From assembly GCF_030269445.1 (NCBI RefSeq), contig NZ_BSTJ01000002.1, positions 310,001 to 374,000 of the forward strand: a stretch of 64,000 nucleotides of DNA, given 5' to 3'. The position numbers and the translations under genes were made by a program. The notes under the pieces are model-generated. The model did no database searches. It had not been told where the DNA came from and worked only from the letters and a program-made list of their open reading frames with translations. This document shows positions 54,079 to 62,867 of this stretch, in pieces. Positions within the stretch are counted from its first letter, which is position 1; every line of letters begins with the position of its first letter. The stretch comes from Actinoallomurus iriomotensis. Lineage in GTDB: Bacteria > Actinomycetota > Actinomycetes > Streptosporangiales > Streptosporangiaceae.

Positions 54079-55032
54079 CTATCGGGAGGAGGGGCCGGCC
54101 AGGTTCCGGGTGAGGAACTCCAGGATCGCCGGCAGGAGTTTCTTCAGGTCGGAGGTCTGGTGCAGGCCGTGTGGCTGGATGTAGGTGGTGACGGCGGTGG
54201 GCGGCCGGAGCGTCTTGGTCAGCGCCTCGATCCGCACCACGTCCGCGTGGATCTTCGGGTCGCCGCCTGCGAGGAGGAACAGCCGGAGGTCGGGCCTGGT
54301 CCGCTGGAGGATCAGGTCCGGGCGGTTGGCCTGCCGGTCGCGCGGGGACCAGCTCAGGGTCGTGTCGGGCGTGAAATAGCCGCCCCACGACACTGCCGCC
54401 GTGTACGTGCCAGAGCGCTCGGCGGCCATCTTCACGGCGCAGAAGGCCCCGGACGACGCGCCGACCGTGCCCCAGCCGTTCCGGCTCGTCAGGGTGTGGA
54501 AGGACGCGCGCACCAGAGCGGGCACGTCGTCGGCCAGCCAGGTGCCGATCCGGACGTGTCCGGGGATGTCACTGCACTCGGTGTCCTCGCGCGTGGACGG
54601 CTGCATGATCGGCATCACCATGATGAACGGGTGGGCCCGGCCCTGCCGGGCCAGAAGCATGTCTTCCTCCTGGATCGGCTCGACCTTCGGGTCGGTCCAG
54701 TAGTTGTAGCCGGCGCCGCTGCCGCCCGGGTACAGCATGAGCACCGGGAAGCGCGTCCTGGCGTACGCGGGATCGCGGTACTGCGGCGGCAGCCACACCC
54801 AGACCTTGCCGGTCATCCCGGACTTGGCGCCCTTCAGCGACGTGACGAGAATCGGGCCGGCCGAGGTCCGGCGGGCGATCCGGAACCGCGCCGCCTGCGT
54901 CGGTACCGAGGCTTGGCTCGTCGTCGGCGCGGGAGCGGGCGGCTGCGCCGGATGCGCGCCGTCGCCGGTGCACCCGACGAGCAGGAGGCCGGCGGCCAGC
55001 GGCCCCGCCACGCGCAGCACCGTCGCGATCAC
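54079..55032 (-). CDS. Lipoprotein esterase (esterase D / Ag85-like alpha/beta hydrolase)
   Basis: A 317-residue lipoprotein: signal peptide with lipobox LLLVGC (Cys21), a Pro/Ala/Thr linker, then an alpha/beta hydrolase. The substrate-side opening is KVWVWLPPQYRDPAYARTRFPVLMLYPG, the nucleophile elbow WGTVGASSGAFCAVKMA carries G-A-S-S-G, an acid region follows in LRLFLLAGGDPKIHADVV, and HGLHQTSD supplies the His. This subfamily includes mycolyltransferase-like (antigen 85) proteins, but the substrate here is unknown. Its start overlaps the stop of the glycosyltransferase-like gene (ATGA). Confidence 0.85.
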   Translation of the reverse strand: MIATVLRVAGPLAAGLLLVGCTGDGAHPAQPPAPAPTTSQASVPTQAARFRIARRTSAGPILVTSLKGAKSGMTGKVWVWLPPQYRDPAYARTRFPVLMLYPGGSGAGYNYWTDPKVEPIQEEDMLLARQGRAHPFIMVMPIMQPSTREDTECSDIPGHVRIGTWLADDVPALVRASFHTLTSRNGWGTVGASSGAFCAVKMAAERSGTYTAAVSWGGYFTPDTTLSWSPRDRQANRPDLILQRTRPDLRLFLLAGGDPKIHADVVRIEALTKTLRPPTAVTTYIQPHGLHQTSDLKKLLPAILEFLTRNLAGPSSR

Positions 55033-56519
55033 GACGGCCGATACCAGGGCGGAAGGTAGACCGACCAGTGCCGGCCGAGCCCGGACAGCGGATGCCGGAC
55101 CCAGTCCGCCGCGTAGGCGGGCGGCCGGGCGCCGCGCACCAGGACTCCGGTCGGCACGCGGTGTGCGTCCGCGACGATCCGTTCTGGCGTCGTCGACTGG
55201 AGAATCCCGCCCGGCTGGTCCGTCCGGCAGCCCAGGTAGAACGCCACCGGCACGGAGCGCGAGCCGCTTAGCAGGCAGGGTGCCCGCAGGCCGAGCCGGC
55301 GCAGGCCCGCGGCGCCGTTCGCGTAGATCCTGCGCTGCGCGGCGTTCTGCCGCGCGGTCCGGAGTAGCTCGACCTGCTGGCTACCGACCTGGGCGACGAG
55401 CGCAACGCCGACCAGGCCGGCCACGGCCCAGCGGAACCTCGGCAGGCGTGACGGCAGGTCCGCCAGGCAATCCGCGACGGGCAGCGCCAGCAGCGCGTAC
55501 GCGGGAAGCAGGAATCGCGGTGCGGAGTACCCGACCAGCAGCAGGTAGGGCACTCCTGCGGACACGCCGCACACGGCGGCCATCACCGTCGGCTCCGCCC
55601 GGCGGGCGCGCACGGCCAGGACCACACCTCCCGCCGCGAGCAGCGGGACGGCGAGCCACCACAGGATGATCGGGGTGTGCGGGACGCTCGTGCCGCACGG
55701 ACGGCACTCAAGCGGCCCATTGATCGCGTGCAGCTCGAACAAGATCGCCCGCGGATGCCAGCCGAGACCACCCTCGATCGCGCTCGACCGCCGCAGCCGT
55801 TCGAGCGGCCCGCCGTACCGCTGGAACGACTCGACGGTCCACTGCGCGAGGCCGAGCACCGGCGCCGCCACCACGGCGAGCAGGAGCCCCGGCCGCCGCC
55901 ACCGGCGCACGAAAAGCGCGGCCACCGGCAGCGGCAGCCAGATCCAGAAGGCGTCGCCCGGCCGCATCAGCGCCGCGACCGCTCCGGAGACCACCAGCCC
56001 GGTGTGAGCGGCCCGCCCGCCCGAGCGCGCGCATCGGACGAACCAGCCGGTCATGGCGAGGCCGGCCACCGCGACCCAGAAGTTCGGGATGACCTCGGAG
56101 CCGTAGAACCCGGTGACCCAGAGGCCTCCGAACAGCAGCGCCGCCAGCGTGACGATCGACCGCCGCGAGGTCAGCGCGAGCCATGGCCAGTACGCGAGGA
56201 AGAGTGCCGCGCCGCCGAGCACGGTCAGGTAGGCGCGGAGAAGGTTCAGTGACCCGGTCAGTTGGACCGCGGGGACGATGAGGTAGGTGATGCCGCGCGC
56301 CCGCGGCGCGCTGAACGCGGCCGCCGGGAATCGCGGGCTCACCTGGCTGATGTACAGCGCCTCGTCCCAGCCCACCCCGCCGTGCCGGGTCACCACGGCG
56401 AGGTGGGCCGCGGTCAGCAGCGCTGCCACCCCCGCGAGCGGCAGCGCCGGCCACCGAAGCGGATCGGCCAGGGACGCGACCGGCGGCCGCGTCGTCTCTT
56501 GCGTCGTGGCCTCTCGCAT
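55029..56519 (-). CDS. Polytopic glycosyltransferase-like membrane protein (GT-C/GT39 type)
   Basis: A 496-residue protein with about eleven membrane helices and a C-terminal extracytoplasmic portion. The first loop reads GGVGWDEALYISQVSP; the Asp-Glu pair after helix 1 is the catalytic site pattern of GT-C glycosyltransferases using lipid-linked sugars. Start ATG 56519 overlaps the upstream esterase stop (TGATG). Being sandwiched between two related secreted esterases in one coupled operon suggests a joint role in building or editing an envelope glycoconjugate; this is inference. Confidence 0.78.
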   Translation of the reverse strand: MREATTQETTRPPVASLADPLRWPALPLAGVAALLTAAHLAVVTRHGGVGWDEALYISQVSPRFPAAAFSAPRARGITYLIVPAVQLTGSLNLLRAYLTVLGGAALFLAYWPWLALTSRRSIVTLAALLFGGLWVTGFYGSEVIPNFWVAVAGLAMTGWFVRCARSGGRAAHTGLVVSGAVAALMRPGDAFWIWLPLPVAALFVRRWRRPGLLLAVVAAPVLGLAQWTVESFQRYGGPLERLRRSSAIEGGLGWHPRAILFELHAINGPLECRPCGTSVPHTPIILWWLAVPLLAAGGVVLAVRARRAEPTVMAAVCGVSAGVPYLLLVGYSAPRFLLPAYALLALPVADCLADLPSRLPRFRWAVAGLVGVALVAQVGSQQVELLRTARQNAAQRRIYANGAAGLRRLGLRAPCLLSGSRSVPVAFYLGCRTDQPGGILQSTTPERIVADAHRVPTGVLVRGARPPAYAADWVRHPLSGLGRHWSVYLPPWYRPS

Positions 56520-57577
56520 CAGTGTCCGTGCGCCAGTTCCGTCGTCAGCCACTGAAAGCACTTGGGCAGCATGGCGGCCCAGACTCCGGTGTTGTGCCCG
56601 CCGCGGGGCACCACGTACGTGTAGACGAGCGTCGGCGGCCTGGCCACCTTCACCATGGTGCCGACCGAGCCGACGGTGCCGGGGTCCTGCTTGCTCGCCG
56701 CGAGGAGCAGGTCGACGTGGGGATGCCGCTGCCGGATCAGCGCCGGTACGTTCTCACCGGGCAGCCTCGCGAGAGCGGAGGTGAACGGGCTGAAGTACCC
56801 GGCGATGCTGACCCCGGCGCGGAACAGCTTCGGGTACTGGACCGGCAGTTTCGCGGCGCAGAACCCGCCCGTGGAGTACCCCATCGTGCCCCAGGAGTCC
56901 GTGCCGGGCAGTGTGCGGAAGTTCGACGTGATGATCCGCCGTACGTCCTCGGTCAGCCAGGTGGCGACCTTCGGGCCGTGCGGGACGTTGACGCACTCGG
57001 TGTCGTGGCCCGGCTGCACGGTGATCGTCGGCGCCACCAGGATGTACGGCTGCGCGGCCCCGGTGTTCATGGCCTTCTGCAGCTTCTTGGGCCCCTGCAT
57101 GGCGTGGAACCACGTTTCCGGGGTGCCCGGGTAACCGGTGAACAGCTCGACCACCGGGAATCGCCGCCGCGGCTGGGTGCGGTACTGCGGCGGCAGCCAC
57201 ACCCAGATCTTGCTGCGGATCCGCGATCCCGTCCCGACGACCGTCGCCTCCAGCGTGTGGTCCGGACCCGGGCGGAAGTCGTTGCGCGGTGGGCCGCCCG
57301 CCATCGGCGGGCCGCCGTAGTTCGGCTGCTCGATCGGCGTATTCGTGCCGTTCTGCCCGCCGATCAGGTCACTCCACGAGGCGAAGAACTGGTACTTGTC
57401 GTTGACCACCACGCCCACCGCGAGCACGGCCGCGACCTGGCTGGCCACGACCAGCGACACGCGTGCCGGCAGCGCGAACAGACCGTGTACGCGCACCCAC
57501 AGCAGGACGCACGCCGCCGGGCATCCCACGGCGAGCATGAGCATCAACGCAAGGAGCGGCCAGCCCAGCAGACCCAC
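56519..57577 (-). CDS. Membrane-anchored esterase (esterase D / Ag85-like)
   Basis: A 352-residue protein with two N-terminal membrane helices (about 5-28 and 37-60), then an alpha/beta hydrolase domain. The elements are KIWVWLPPQYRTQPRRRFPVVELFTGYPG, the nucleophile elbow WGTMGYSTGGFCAAKLP (G-Y-S-T-G) and a C-terminal PRGGHNTGVW with the His. It is clearly paralogous to the lipoprotein esterase two genes downstream (same WVWLPPQYR and DTEC motifs). It is first gene of the three-gene operon. The substrate is unknown. Confidence 0.86.
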   Translation of the reverse strand: MGLLGWPLLALMLMLAVGCPAACVLLWVRVHGLFALPARVSLVVASQVAAVLAVGVVVNDKYQFFASWSDLIGGQNGTNTPIEQPNYGGPPMAGGPPRNDFRPGPDHTLEATVVGTGSRIRSKIWVWLPPQYRTQPRRRFPVVELFTGYPGTPETWFHAMQGPKKLQKAMNTGAAQPYILVAPTITVQPGHDTECVNVPHGPKVATWLTEDVRRIITSNFRTLPGTDSWGTMGYSTGGFCAAKLPVQYPKLFRAGVSIAGYFSPFTSALARLPGENVPALIRQRHPHVDLLLAASKQDPGTVGSVGTMVKVARPPTLVYTYVVPRGGHNTGVWAAMLPKCFQWLTTELAHGH

Positions 57578-57726
57578 CGCACCCCCCTGACTCCGATACG
57601 GCCGCCGCGGGCTCGCAAGACGGCTAGACCCGGTCTACCGTGTCCAGACCGGCGAATAGAAGGGCGTTTGCCGTCCGTTGACGCACCGATATCCCCGTCG
57701 TAAAGGATCTTTACCGAGCGTGATGG

Positions 57727-58074
57727 TTGGCTCTCGGCGGGTACCTCATCCGGAGCTCCGACCCGGTGGAGGCTCAGCCGGCCGTTCAGGTCCGGGGCCG
57801 ATGCTCGCCGCTCCACCTCGCCCGTGACCTCGCCGAGCGCAGCACCGAGGGGCCGCCGATCGTGGTCGCCGGTAACGACGTGACCGCCGGGGTGCCCGCG
57901 AACCTGGTCGAGCGCATCCTCGTGCCTCTGCTGAACAATGCCCGCCGCTACGCGCGGAACCAGATCACCGTGGAGTGCACCGCCGACGTGGAGATCATCA
58001 TCACCGACGACGGTCCCGGAGACATCGCCATCGACGCGGCCGGACGATTCGTCATCTCCCTGCCCCGCGGCTGA
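57727..58074 (+). pseudogene. Fragment of a sensor histidine kinase ATPase domain
   Basis: A 115-codon open frame from TTG 57727 carries the N box ERILVPLLNNARRYARNQITVEC and G1 box IIITDDGPGD, then jumps directly to a terminal GRFVISLPRG. The G2/lid part, the dimerisation/phosphoacceptor region and any sensor are missing. It is therefore an internally deleted C-terminal remnant. The intact type usually sits beside COG4705-family membrane genes, and such a remnant follows directly. Confidence 0.7.
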
Positions 58075-58083
58075 TAACGGGAC

Positions 58084-58321
58084 CGCTGACACACTGGGCA
58101 CCGCGGCGGGCGACCTGCTCTCGAAGAAGCTGAGCCTCGGCTACCTGGCCGCCACGCTCATCTTCGGCGCGGCGATCGCGCTCGTGGCCTTCTCCCACTT
58201 CGGTCTCAACGTGAACGCGGTCCTGACCTTCTGGATCGCCTACATCCTGACCCGTCCCTTCGGCGCCTCCAGCGGGGACCACCTCTCCCAGGCACGCAGT
58301 GACGGTGGCCTCGGCCCGACG
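58084..58321 (+). pseudogene. Truncated COG4705-type membrane protein
   Basis: The plus frame encodes GTAAGDLLSKKLSLGYLAATLIFG, continuing through a membrane helix to NAVLTFWIAYILTRPFGASSGD and SDGGLG. This matches the C-terminal part of the intact COG4705 protein at 59748-60590 (there LSFWLAYVITRPLGASFAD). Front half and start codon are lacking. The frame stays open by chance into the next gene. Confidence 0.7.
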
Positions 58322-58468
58322 AACCGAGCGCGACGTTACCTGGCGACTGCTCGCTTACTCCGCGGCTCCAGTAAGCCGGTCGCTTGCCGCCGTCTTTCCA
58401 GCCTCTTACCCGGCTCTCCCTACGTTGGCCCCACCAATAGGGAGGAGCCGGAGAATGCACAGGTCATC

Positions 58469-59665
58469 ATGGCATCACCACGACGTGGCGCGATGATCGA
58501 ACAGGAGGTCGTACACGACGGAGCCTCACCTGCGGCCCGCGAAACGAGCCCGGAGCACGATCGGCGGTCCCGAGCCGTGTGGTGGTGCCTGTGGACCTGG
58601 ACGGCGATATGGACCGGCCTGCGCCTGCCGGGCGGCGGCGGCTCGTGGCACTATTTCGCCCAGGGCAGCCGGCTGTTGTTCGGCGACGATCCGGGCCAGG
58701 GCCTCCACCTGTACGCCGCCCATCCCGACCTGCAGATCGGGCCGATCGCCTTCCTGGTCGCAACACCGCTGCGGCTACTCGGAGCCACACCTGGCCGTCT
58801 GCTGGCGCTCACCGCGATGAGCCTCACCGGGCCGCTCGTCCTGTACGCACTGTGGCGCCTGGCCCCGGCGGGTACGCGGCAACCATCACGGCTGCTCACC
58901 ACCGGACTGCTCTTCCTTCCGGTCTGGGCCGAACTGGTCACCCACGCCGGCCACCTGGACGACGTCCTGGCGCTGCTCTTCGCCGTCGCGGCCCTGCACG
59001 CGGTCAGATCCGGCCATCCGGTCGCCGCCGGCCTGCTGGTCGCGGCCTCCGCCGACGCCAAGCCGTGGGCCGCGGCCTTCGCTCCTCTCGTGCTCGCGGT
59101 CGCGCGCCCCGATCGATGGCGTGCGGCGGCCGCGTGCGCGGCCGGCGTGGCGGTGGCCTGGCTGCCGTTCCTGCTCTACGACGGGCACACGCTGACCGCG
59201 GCGAGCTTCGCCATCCCGACGGCGACGTCGTCGGGCCTGCGCGCGCTCGGCTTCACCTACCCGCGCACCCCCTCATGGGACCGGCCGGCCCAGCTGGCAC
59301 TCGGCTGCCTGCTCGGTACGCTCGCGGTGATCCGAGGCCGATGGCCCGCGGTCATCGTGCTCGCCACGGCCGCGCGGATCCTGCTCGACCCGGAGGTGTA
59401 CTCCTACTACACGGCCGGAATCCTGCTCGGCGCCGTAGCGTACGACCTGGTGGCCTCCGATCGGCGATGGCCCTGGCTGACGACCGGCGGTCTGCTGATG
59501 CTGCACGTCGCACGTCTCGTGGCACACGTCGCACCGATCTCACTGCATGTTCTCGGGTTGCTGCGGGTCGGATATGTTCTCGTCGTGGTTGCGGTCACGC
59601 TGCTTCCCGGCAGCCGCCGTCCGATGAGCGGACATGATGCGGGCGCCGCTCACGCCTGCGGCTAG
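58469..59665 (+). CDS. Polytopic membrane protein, GT-C/GT87-like
   Basis: About 398 residues with ten or so membrane helices. Start ATG 58469 (MASPRRGAMIEQEVVHDG) is preceded by GGAG and AGG; ATG 58493 is an alternative without a ribosome site. The segment after helix 1 reads LPGGGGSWHYFAQGSRLLFGDDPGQGLHLYA, and later HAGHLDDVLALLFAVAALHA and ASADAKPWAAAFAPLVLA. This matches actinomycete GT87/mannosyltransferase-like membrane proteins. The donor and acceptor are unknown. It stands alone, after two pseudogene fragments. Confidence 0.72.
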   Translation: MASPRRGAMIEQEVVHDGASPAARETSPEHDRRSRAVWWCLWTWTAIWTGLRLPGGGGSWHYFAQGSRLLFGDDPGQGLHLYAAHPDLQIGPIAFLVATPLRLLGATPGRLLALTAMSLTGPLVLYALWRLAPAGTRQPSRLLTTGLLFLPVWAELVTHAGHLDDVLALLFAVAALHAVRSGHPVAAGLLVAASADAKPWAAAFAPLVLAVARPDRWRAAAACAAGVAVAWLPFLLYDGHTLTAASFAIPTATSSGLRALGFTYPRTPSWDRPAQLALGCLLGTLAVIRGRWPAVIVLATAARILLDPEVYSYYTAGILLGAVAYDLVASDRRWPWLTTGGLLMLHVARLVAHVAPISLHVLGLLRVGYVLVVVAVTLLPGSRRPMSGHDAGAAHACG

Positions 59666-59747
59666 ATCAGGTAGATAGGCGTGGCGGTCAGCGGCCCGGC
59701 AGGCGGAACGGTACGGCGCTGCCCACCGGCTACGCCGTTCCGGCGGC

Positions 59748-60590
59748 TCACCGGCGGCGGTGCGAGCCTCGCTCGACGTCCTTCCGGCTGACGGCGAGAT
59801 GGCCCACGAACACGACGATCACGACGGCCAGGGCGAGGCTCACCGGTCCCGTGCCCAGGCCGAGGCCGCCGCGCGCTCGCGACACTCCCGCCCAGTCCGC
59901 GAACGAGGCGCCCAGCGGACGGGTGATCACGTACGCGAGCCAGAAGGAGAGGACGGGGTTCAGGCCGAGCCGGTAGGCCACGGCGGGGACGGCGATCAGC
60001 GCGGCGAACATCAGGCCGGAGGTGAAATAGCCCAGGTGCAGCGTTACCGCGGTCATGTCACCGGTGGCGGTGCCGAGGGCGAAGGTCGCGATGACCGTGG
60101 CCCAGTAGAAGAACTCTCTCCGCCAGGTGTGGATGCTGTGGATGGACAGCGTTCTCTCGGCGCAGTACCAGACCACGAAGATTACGGCCAGAACGACGAT
60201 GAAGACAGCGGTCGAGGCGAAGTACGGAACGCCCAGTCCGACGTGGAGCACGTCGGCCGCCATCGTTCCGAAGACGCTCACCGCGACGATGCCGCTCCAG
60301 TAGATCCACGCAATATACCGTCGCACATAGAATTGCACTGAAAGAGAAATCGCCAGAACGGCTCCCGCGCAGCCGACGGCGATGATCGGATTGATTCGAT
60401 GGGCGAGGAAGTCCGAGGTGGTCTCACCCATCCCGGTGGTCAGAACCTTTACGATCCAGAAGTAGATCGCGACTTCCGGCACCTTGCTCAGCGCACGCCG
60501 CGAATGAGCAAGACTTCCATTCCGGCCGAGTTGCGTTGTTGTCACGAAAAGGAATGATTGCACATTCTTAGACGGCCCAAGTAGGGCCAT
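59748..60590 (-). CDS. COG4705-family membrane protein
   Basis: A 280-residue protein with eight or so membrane helices. Family hallmarks are KVPEVAIYFWIVKVLTTGMGETTSDFL (about 36-62) and SFWLAYVITRPLGASFADW (about 222-240), the latter repeated in diverged form inside the protein (VIATFALGTATGDM). Function is unknown; homologues are often next to two-component systems. A truncated relative lies 1.4 kb away. It is separated by 15 bp from the end of this strand's next gene. Confidence 0.85.
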   Translation of the reverse strand: MALLGPSKNVQSFLFVTTTQLGRNGSLAHSRRALSKVPEVAIYFWIVKVLTTGMGETTSDFLAHRINPIIAVGCAGAVLAISLSVQFYVRRYIAWIYWSGIVAVSVFGTMAADVLHVGLGVPYFASTAVFIVVLAVIFVVWYCAERTLSIHSIHTWRREFFYWATVIATFALGTATGDMTAVTLHLGYFTSGLMFAALIAVPAVAYRLGLNPVLSFWLAYVITRPLGASFADWAGVSRARGGLGLGTGPVSLALAVVIVVFVGHLAVSRKDVERGSHRRR

Positions 60591-60605
60591 TAAGTAAATG
60601 AAATT

Positions 60606-61259
60606 TTAGGATCGGGAATCCGCCACCTCGCGGAGACTCAGGACATCCGTCGCGACAGACGCGGGAGACCACTTCCCAGAGCTCGCCGTCCAGGTGTCAC
60701 CACCGAAGCTCACCTGCTCGATACCGAGCCGCGCCGCGTGGGCGACCAGCCAGCCGCTGAAGGCCCAGCCGCGCGCGCGGCCATGCGTGCCACTGATACT
60801 CGTGGTGCCGAGCTCGGTGACCGCCGCCGTGGTGGTCGCAAGGTCGTGACAGCTCAGCGCGGCGGCCCTCTCACCGGCGAGAGCGCTCGCGAGGGCTCGC
60901 GCCTCCGGCTCCCAGTTGGCGTACGCGTCCGGCTTCGCCGAATGCTGGAAGAGCCCGGCAGAGTCCCGATCGCCGCCGGCCAGGTCAACGAGCCCGGACT
61001 CCTGCATCGCCGTGGCAAGCGCGACGGACACGGCGCGATCGGGAACGCCCATCCGCATACCGACGCCGGCGATCGTCGCCGCGTTGTCGGCCTGCGTGGT
61101 CGTGAGCGTGTAGTCGCCCGAGCCCGTGCCCGACACGGCGGTGACCACGCAACCCGGCCCGGACTTGAGGACCACGCGGAACGCATACCAGCCGACCGTC
61201 GAAGCGAGGACGAGGAGGAGGACGGCACCGGCCAGGACACCAAGACGAGCACTCGACAT
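60606..61259 (-). CDS. Membrane-anchored lysozyme-fold-like protein with internal deletion
   Basis: A 217-residue protein with a membrane anchor at about 8-28 and an extracytoplasmic domain. VALATAMQESGLVDLAGGDRDSAGLFQ (about 80-105) is the front of a transglycosylase/lysozyme-like fold common in actinomycetes. In those proteins LFQ is followed by QRPSQGWG and about 40 more residues before a QRSxxPDAYA segment. Here LFQ runs straight into HSAKPDAYANWEPEARALASAL. An in-frame loss of the middle of the domain is inferred; the reading frame and the rest are intact. Activity is doubtful. Confidence 0.72.
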   Translation of the reverse strand: MSSARLGVLAGAVLLLVLASTVGWYAFRVVLKSGPGCVVTAVSGTGSGDYTLTTTQADNAATIAGVGMRMGVPDRAVSVALATAMQESGLVDLAGGDRDSAGLFQHSAKPDAYANWEPEARALASALAGERAAALSCHDLATTTAAVTELGTTSISGTHGRARGWAFSGWLVAHAARLGIEQVSFGGDTWTASSGKWSPASVATDVLSLREVADSRS

Positions 61260-61321
61260 CGACAGACGTCCTCACCACGGGAGACACGCGATCTACTACC
61301 CGAATAGTAGCAAGGCGCGCT

Positions 61322-61495
61322 CCTGCCAAGACCGTGCTGACTGACGTCGGCCCGGTCGAGGTGAAGGTGCCCCGGGACGTCGCCGGCACCTTCGAGCCAC
61401 AGATCGTCCGTAAGCGGCAGCGTCGTTTGACCGGCGCGGATGAGATGGTGCTGTCGCTGTCGGCCAAGGGGCTCGCGCACGGATGCGGACGATGA
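61322..61495 (+). pseudogene. IS256-family transposase fragment
   Basis: Translation of the plus strand gives PAKTVLTDVGPVEVKVPRD, then GTFEPQIVRKRQRRLTGADE and MVLSLSAKGLAHG before a stop. These are the conserved N-terminal-middle residues of IS256/Mutator transposases (TVLTDVGPVEIDVPRDR type). There is no start codon, the rest of the roughly 400-codon gene is absent, and no inverted repeats are seen. Confidence 0.85.
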
Positions 61496-61716
61496 TGCCG
61501 AGCACGCGGGCCGCTCATTCGACCAGCCGGCCCGCGAAACCGGCGTCGGGCGAAGACGAGGCGGCAGCGGCGAGCGAACAGGTATGTCTCCAGCAGCGTA
61601 GGACCGATCGGGCCGGGACATCGAGCTCGCCGGCTGCCCCTGTCCATCGCCGACTGGCGCATCGCAGACCCCGCCATGCTGTCGCCATCGTTCCTGGCCT
61701 ACGTATCGTTCCTGGC

Positions 61717-62691
61717 TTACGTCGGCCATCCGGCCCATGGGCCGACGCCGGGACCGTACGGGGAAGAGGGACAGGGGGCGACGCGCTCGCGCAGGGCCCG
61801 GATCCGCTCCCGGACCGCGCGGCGGCTGAGGGCCGCGTCAGGCACAAGGGAGTCCCAGCCGTGGTAAGCGCCGGGGTACAGATGGAACTCGGTCGGCACG
61901 CCGGCCTGGGCGAGACGGCGAGCGTAGTCGAGGCACTCGTCCCGGAAGATGTCCACCTGGCCGACGTCGATGAACGCGGGCGGCAGTCCGGACAGGTCGG
62001 TGGCCCGCGCCGGCGCGGCGTACGGCGGCACCTCGTTGGGAGAGGGGCCGAGCAGGGCCGTCCAGGCGAAGACGTTCTCCCGCCGGCCCCAGGACGGAAC
62101 CTCCATGAAGCTGGACGGCGTCTCGTTGCGGTCGTCGAGCATCGGGTAGCACAGCAGCTGGAACACCAGGTTCGGGCCGCCACGGTCACGCGCCAGCAGC
62201 GCGGCCGCGGCCGCCAGGCCTCCTCCCGCGCTCGCGCCGCCGACGGCGATCGCGCCGATTCCGAGCTCGTCCGAATGGTCGGCCGTCCACACCAACCCCG
62301 CGTAGCAGTCCTCCACCCCCGCCGGGTACGGGTGCTCCGGCGCCAGCCGGTAGTCGACCGACACCACCACGCAGCCCACGGCGAGCGCGTACTCGACGAG
62401 CCGGGCGTCGTCCGCCTCGACGTTCCCCATGATCATGCCTCCGCCGTGAATCCAGTACAGGCACGGAAGCGTCCCCGGCGGGCCGACCGGGCGGTAGATC
62501 CGAAGTTGGACCGGGATGTGGCGCTCGGTGATGGTGATCCGCTCGTCGGACGCCTCGGGAACCACGAGGGCCGCGCGCTCCTTCCGGAACGCCGGCAGGT
62601 CCTCGTACCGGACCTCGGACGCGTCGAACGGGCGGACCGGTGCCGCGGCCAGGCCCGCGGCCAACTCGGGGTCCAGATACATCTCGGGCAT
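61717..62691 (-). CDS. Alpha/beta hydrolase, hormone-sensitive-lipase family
   Basis: A 324-residue enzyme. Features are LPCLYWIHGGGMIMG (HGGG oxyanion hole, about 74-88), VVSVDYRLAPEHPYPAGVEDCY, the nucleophile elbow IAVGGASAGGGLAAA (GASAG, near 153), DVGQVDIFRDECLDYA (Asp) and YPGAYHGWD (His). This is typical of bacterial HSL/acetyl esterases with small acyl substrates. Near its start lies a 16-bp operator identical in pattern to one before the divergent lacI-type gene, so both are probably under that repressor. Confidence 0.9.
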   Translation of the reverse strand: MPEMYLDPELAAGLAAAPVRPFDASEVRYEDLPAFRKERAALVVPEASDERITITERHIPVQLRIYRPVGPPGTLPCLYWIHGGGMIMGNVEADDARLVEYALAVGCVVVSVDYRLAPEHPYPAGVEDCYAGLVWTADHSDELGIGAIAVGGASAGGGLAAAAALLARDRGGPNLVFQLLCYPMLDDRNETPSSFMEVPSWGRRENVFAWTALLGPSPNEVPPYAAPARATDLSGLPPAFIDVGQVDIFRDECLDYARRLAQAGVPTEFHLYPGAYHGWDSLVPDAALSRRAVRERIRALRERVAPCPSSPYGPGVGPWAGWPT

Positions 62692-62772
62692 CGCCGGCCT
62701 CCTTGCTCGAAGCGCGAGTTTCCCGGAGAGTCTCGACTCTCGGCGATCGGATGGTCAATGGCACAGCCGATC

Positions 62773-62788
62773 GCTAATTCGTATTAGC
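62773..62788. promoter_or_regulatory. LacI-type operator, copy 1
   Basis: GCTAATTC-GTATTAGC, a 16-bp palindrome with one mismatched pair, centred on CG as LacI/GalR operators are. It lies 82 bp before the hydrolase start and 5 bp before the -35 of the regulator promoter. Confidence 0.75.
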
Positions 62789-62792
62789 ACCC

Positions 62793-62822
62793 TTGACGCA
62801 GCCCGTACCCATCCTCCAAGAT
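62793..62822 (+). promoter_or_regulatory. Putative promoter of the lacI-type regulator
   Basis: TTGACG at 62793-62798, an 18-nt spacer and CAAGAT at 62817-62822 on the plus strand. The two operator copies flank it on either side, so a bound repressor would block it, giving autoregulation. Confidence 0.45.
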
Positions 62823-62838
62823 CCGTTCATTAGGCCAG

Positions 62839-62854
62839 GTTAATACGTATTAGC
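62839..62854. promoter_or_regulatory. LacI-type operator, copy 2
   Basis: GTTAATAC-GTATTAGC, the same 16-bp palindrome with one mismatch, 66 bp from copy 1 centre to centre (about six helical turns). It ends just before the AGGAGG ribosome site of the regulator gene. Confidence 0.75.
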
Positions 62855-62867
62855 AGGAGGGGGCCGG

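Noticed and set aside
61688-61723. Two tandem 18-bp copies of TCGTTCCTGGCCTACGTA-like sequence
   Set aside because: They may be a small duplication at the end of the hydrolase gene. There is no second pair or element around it.
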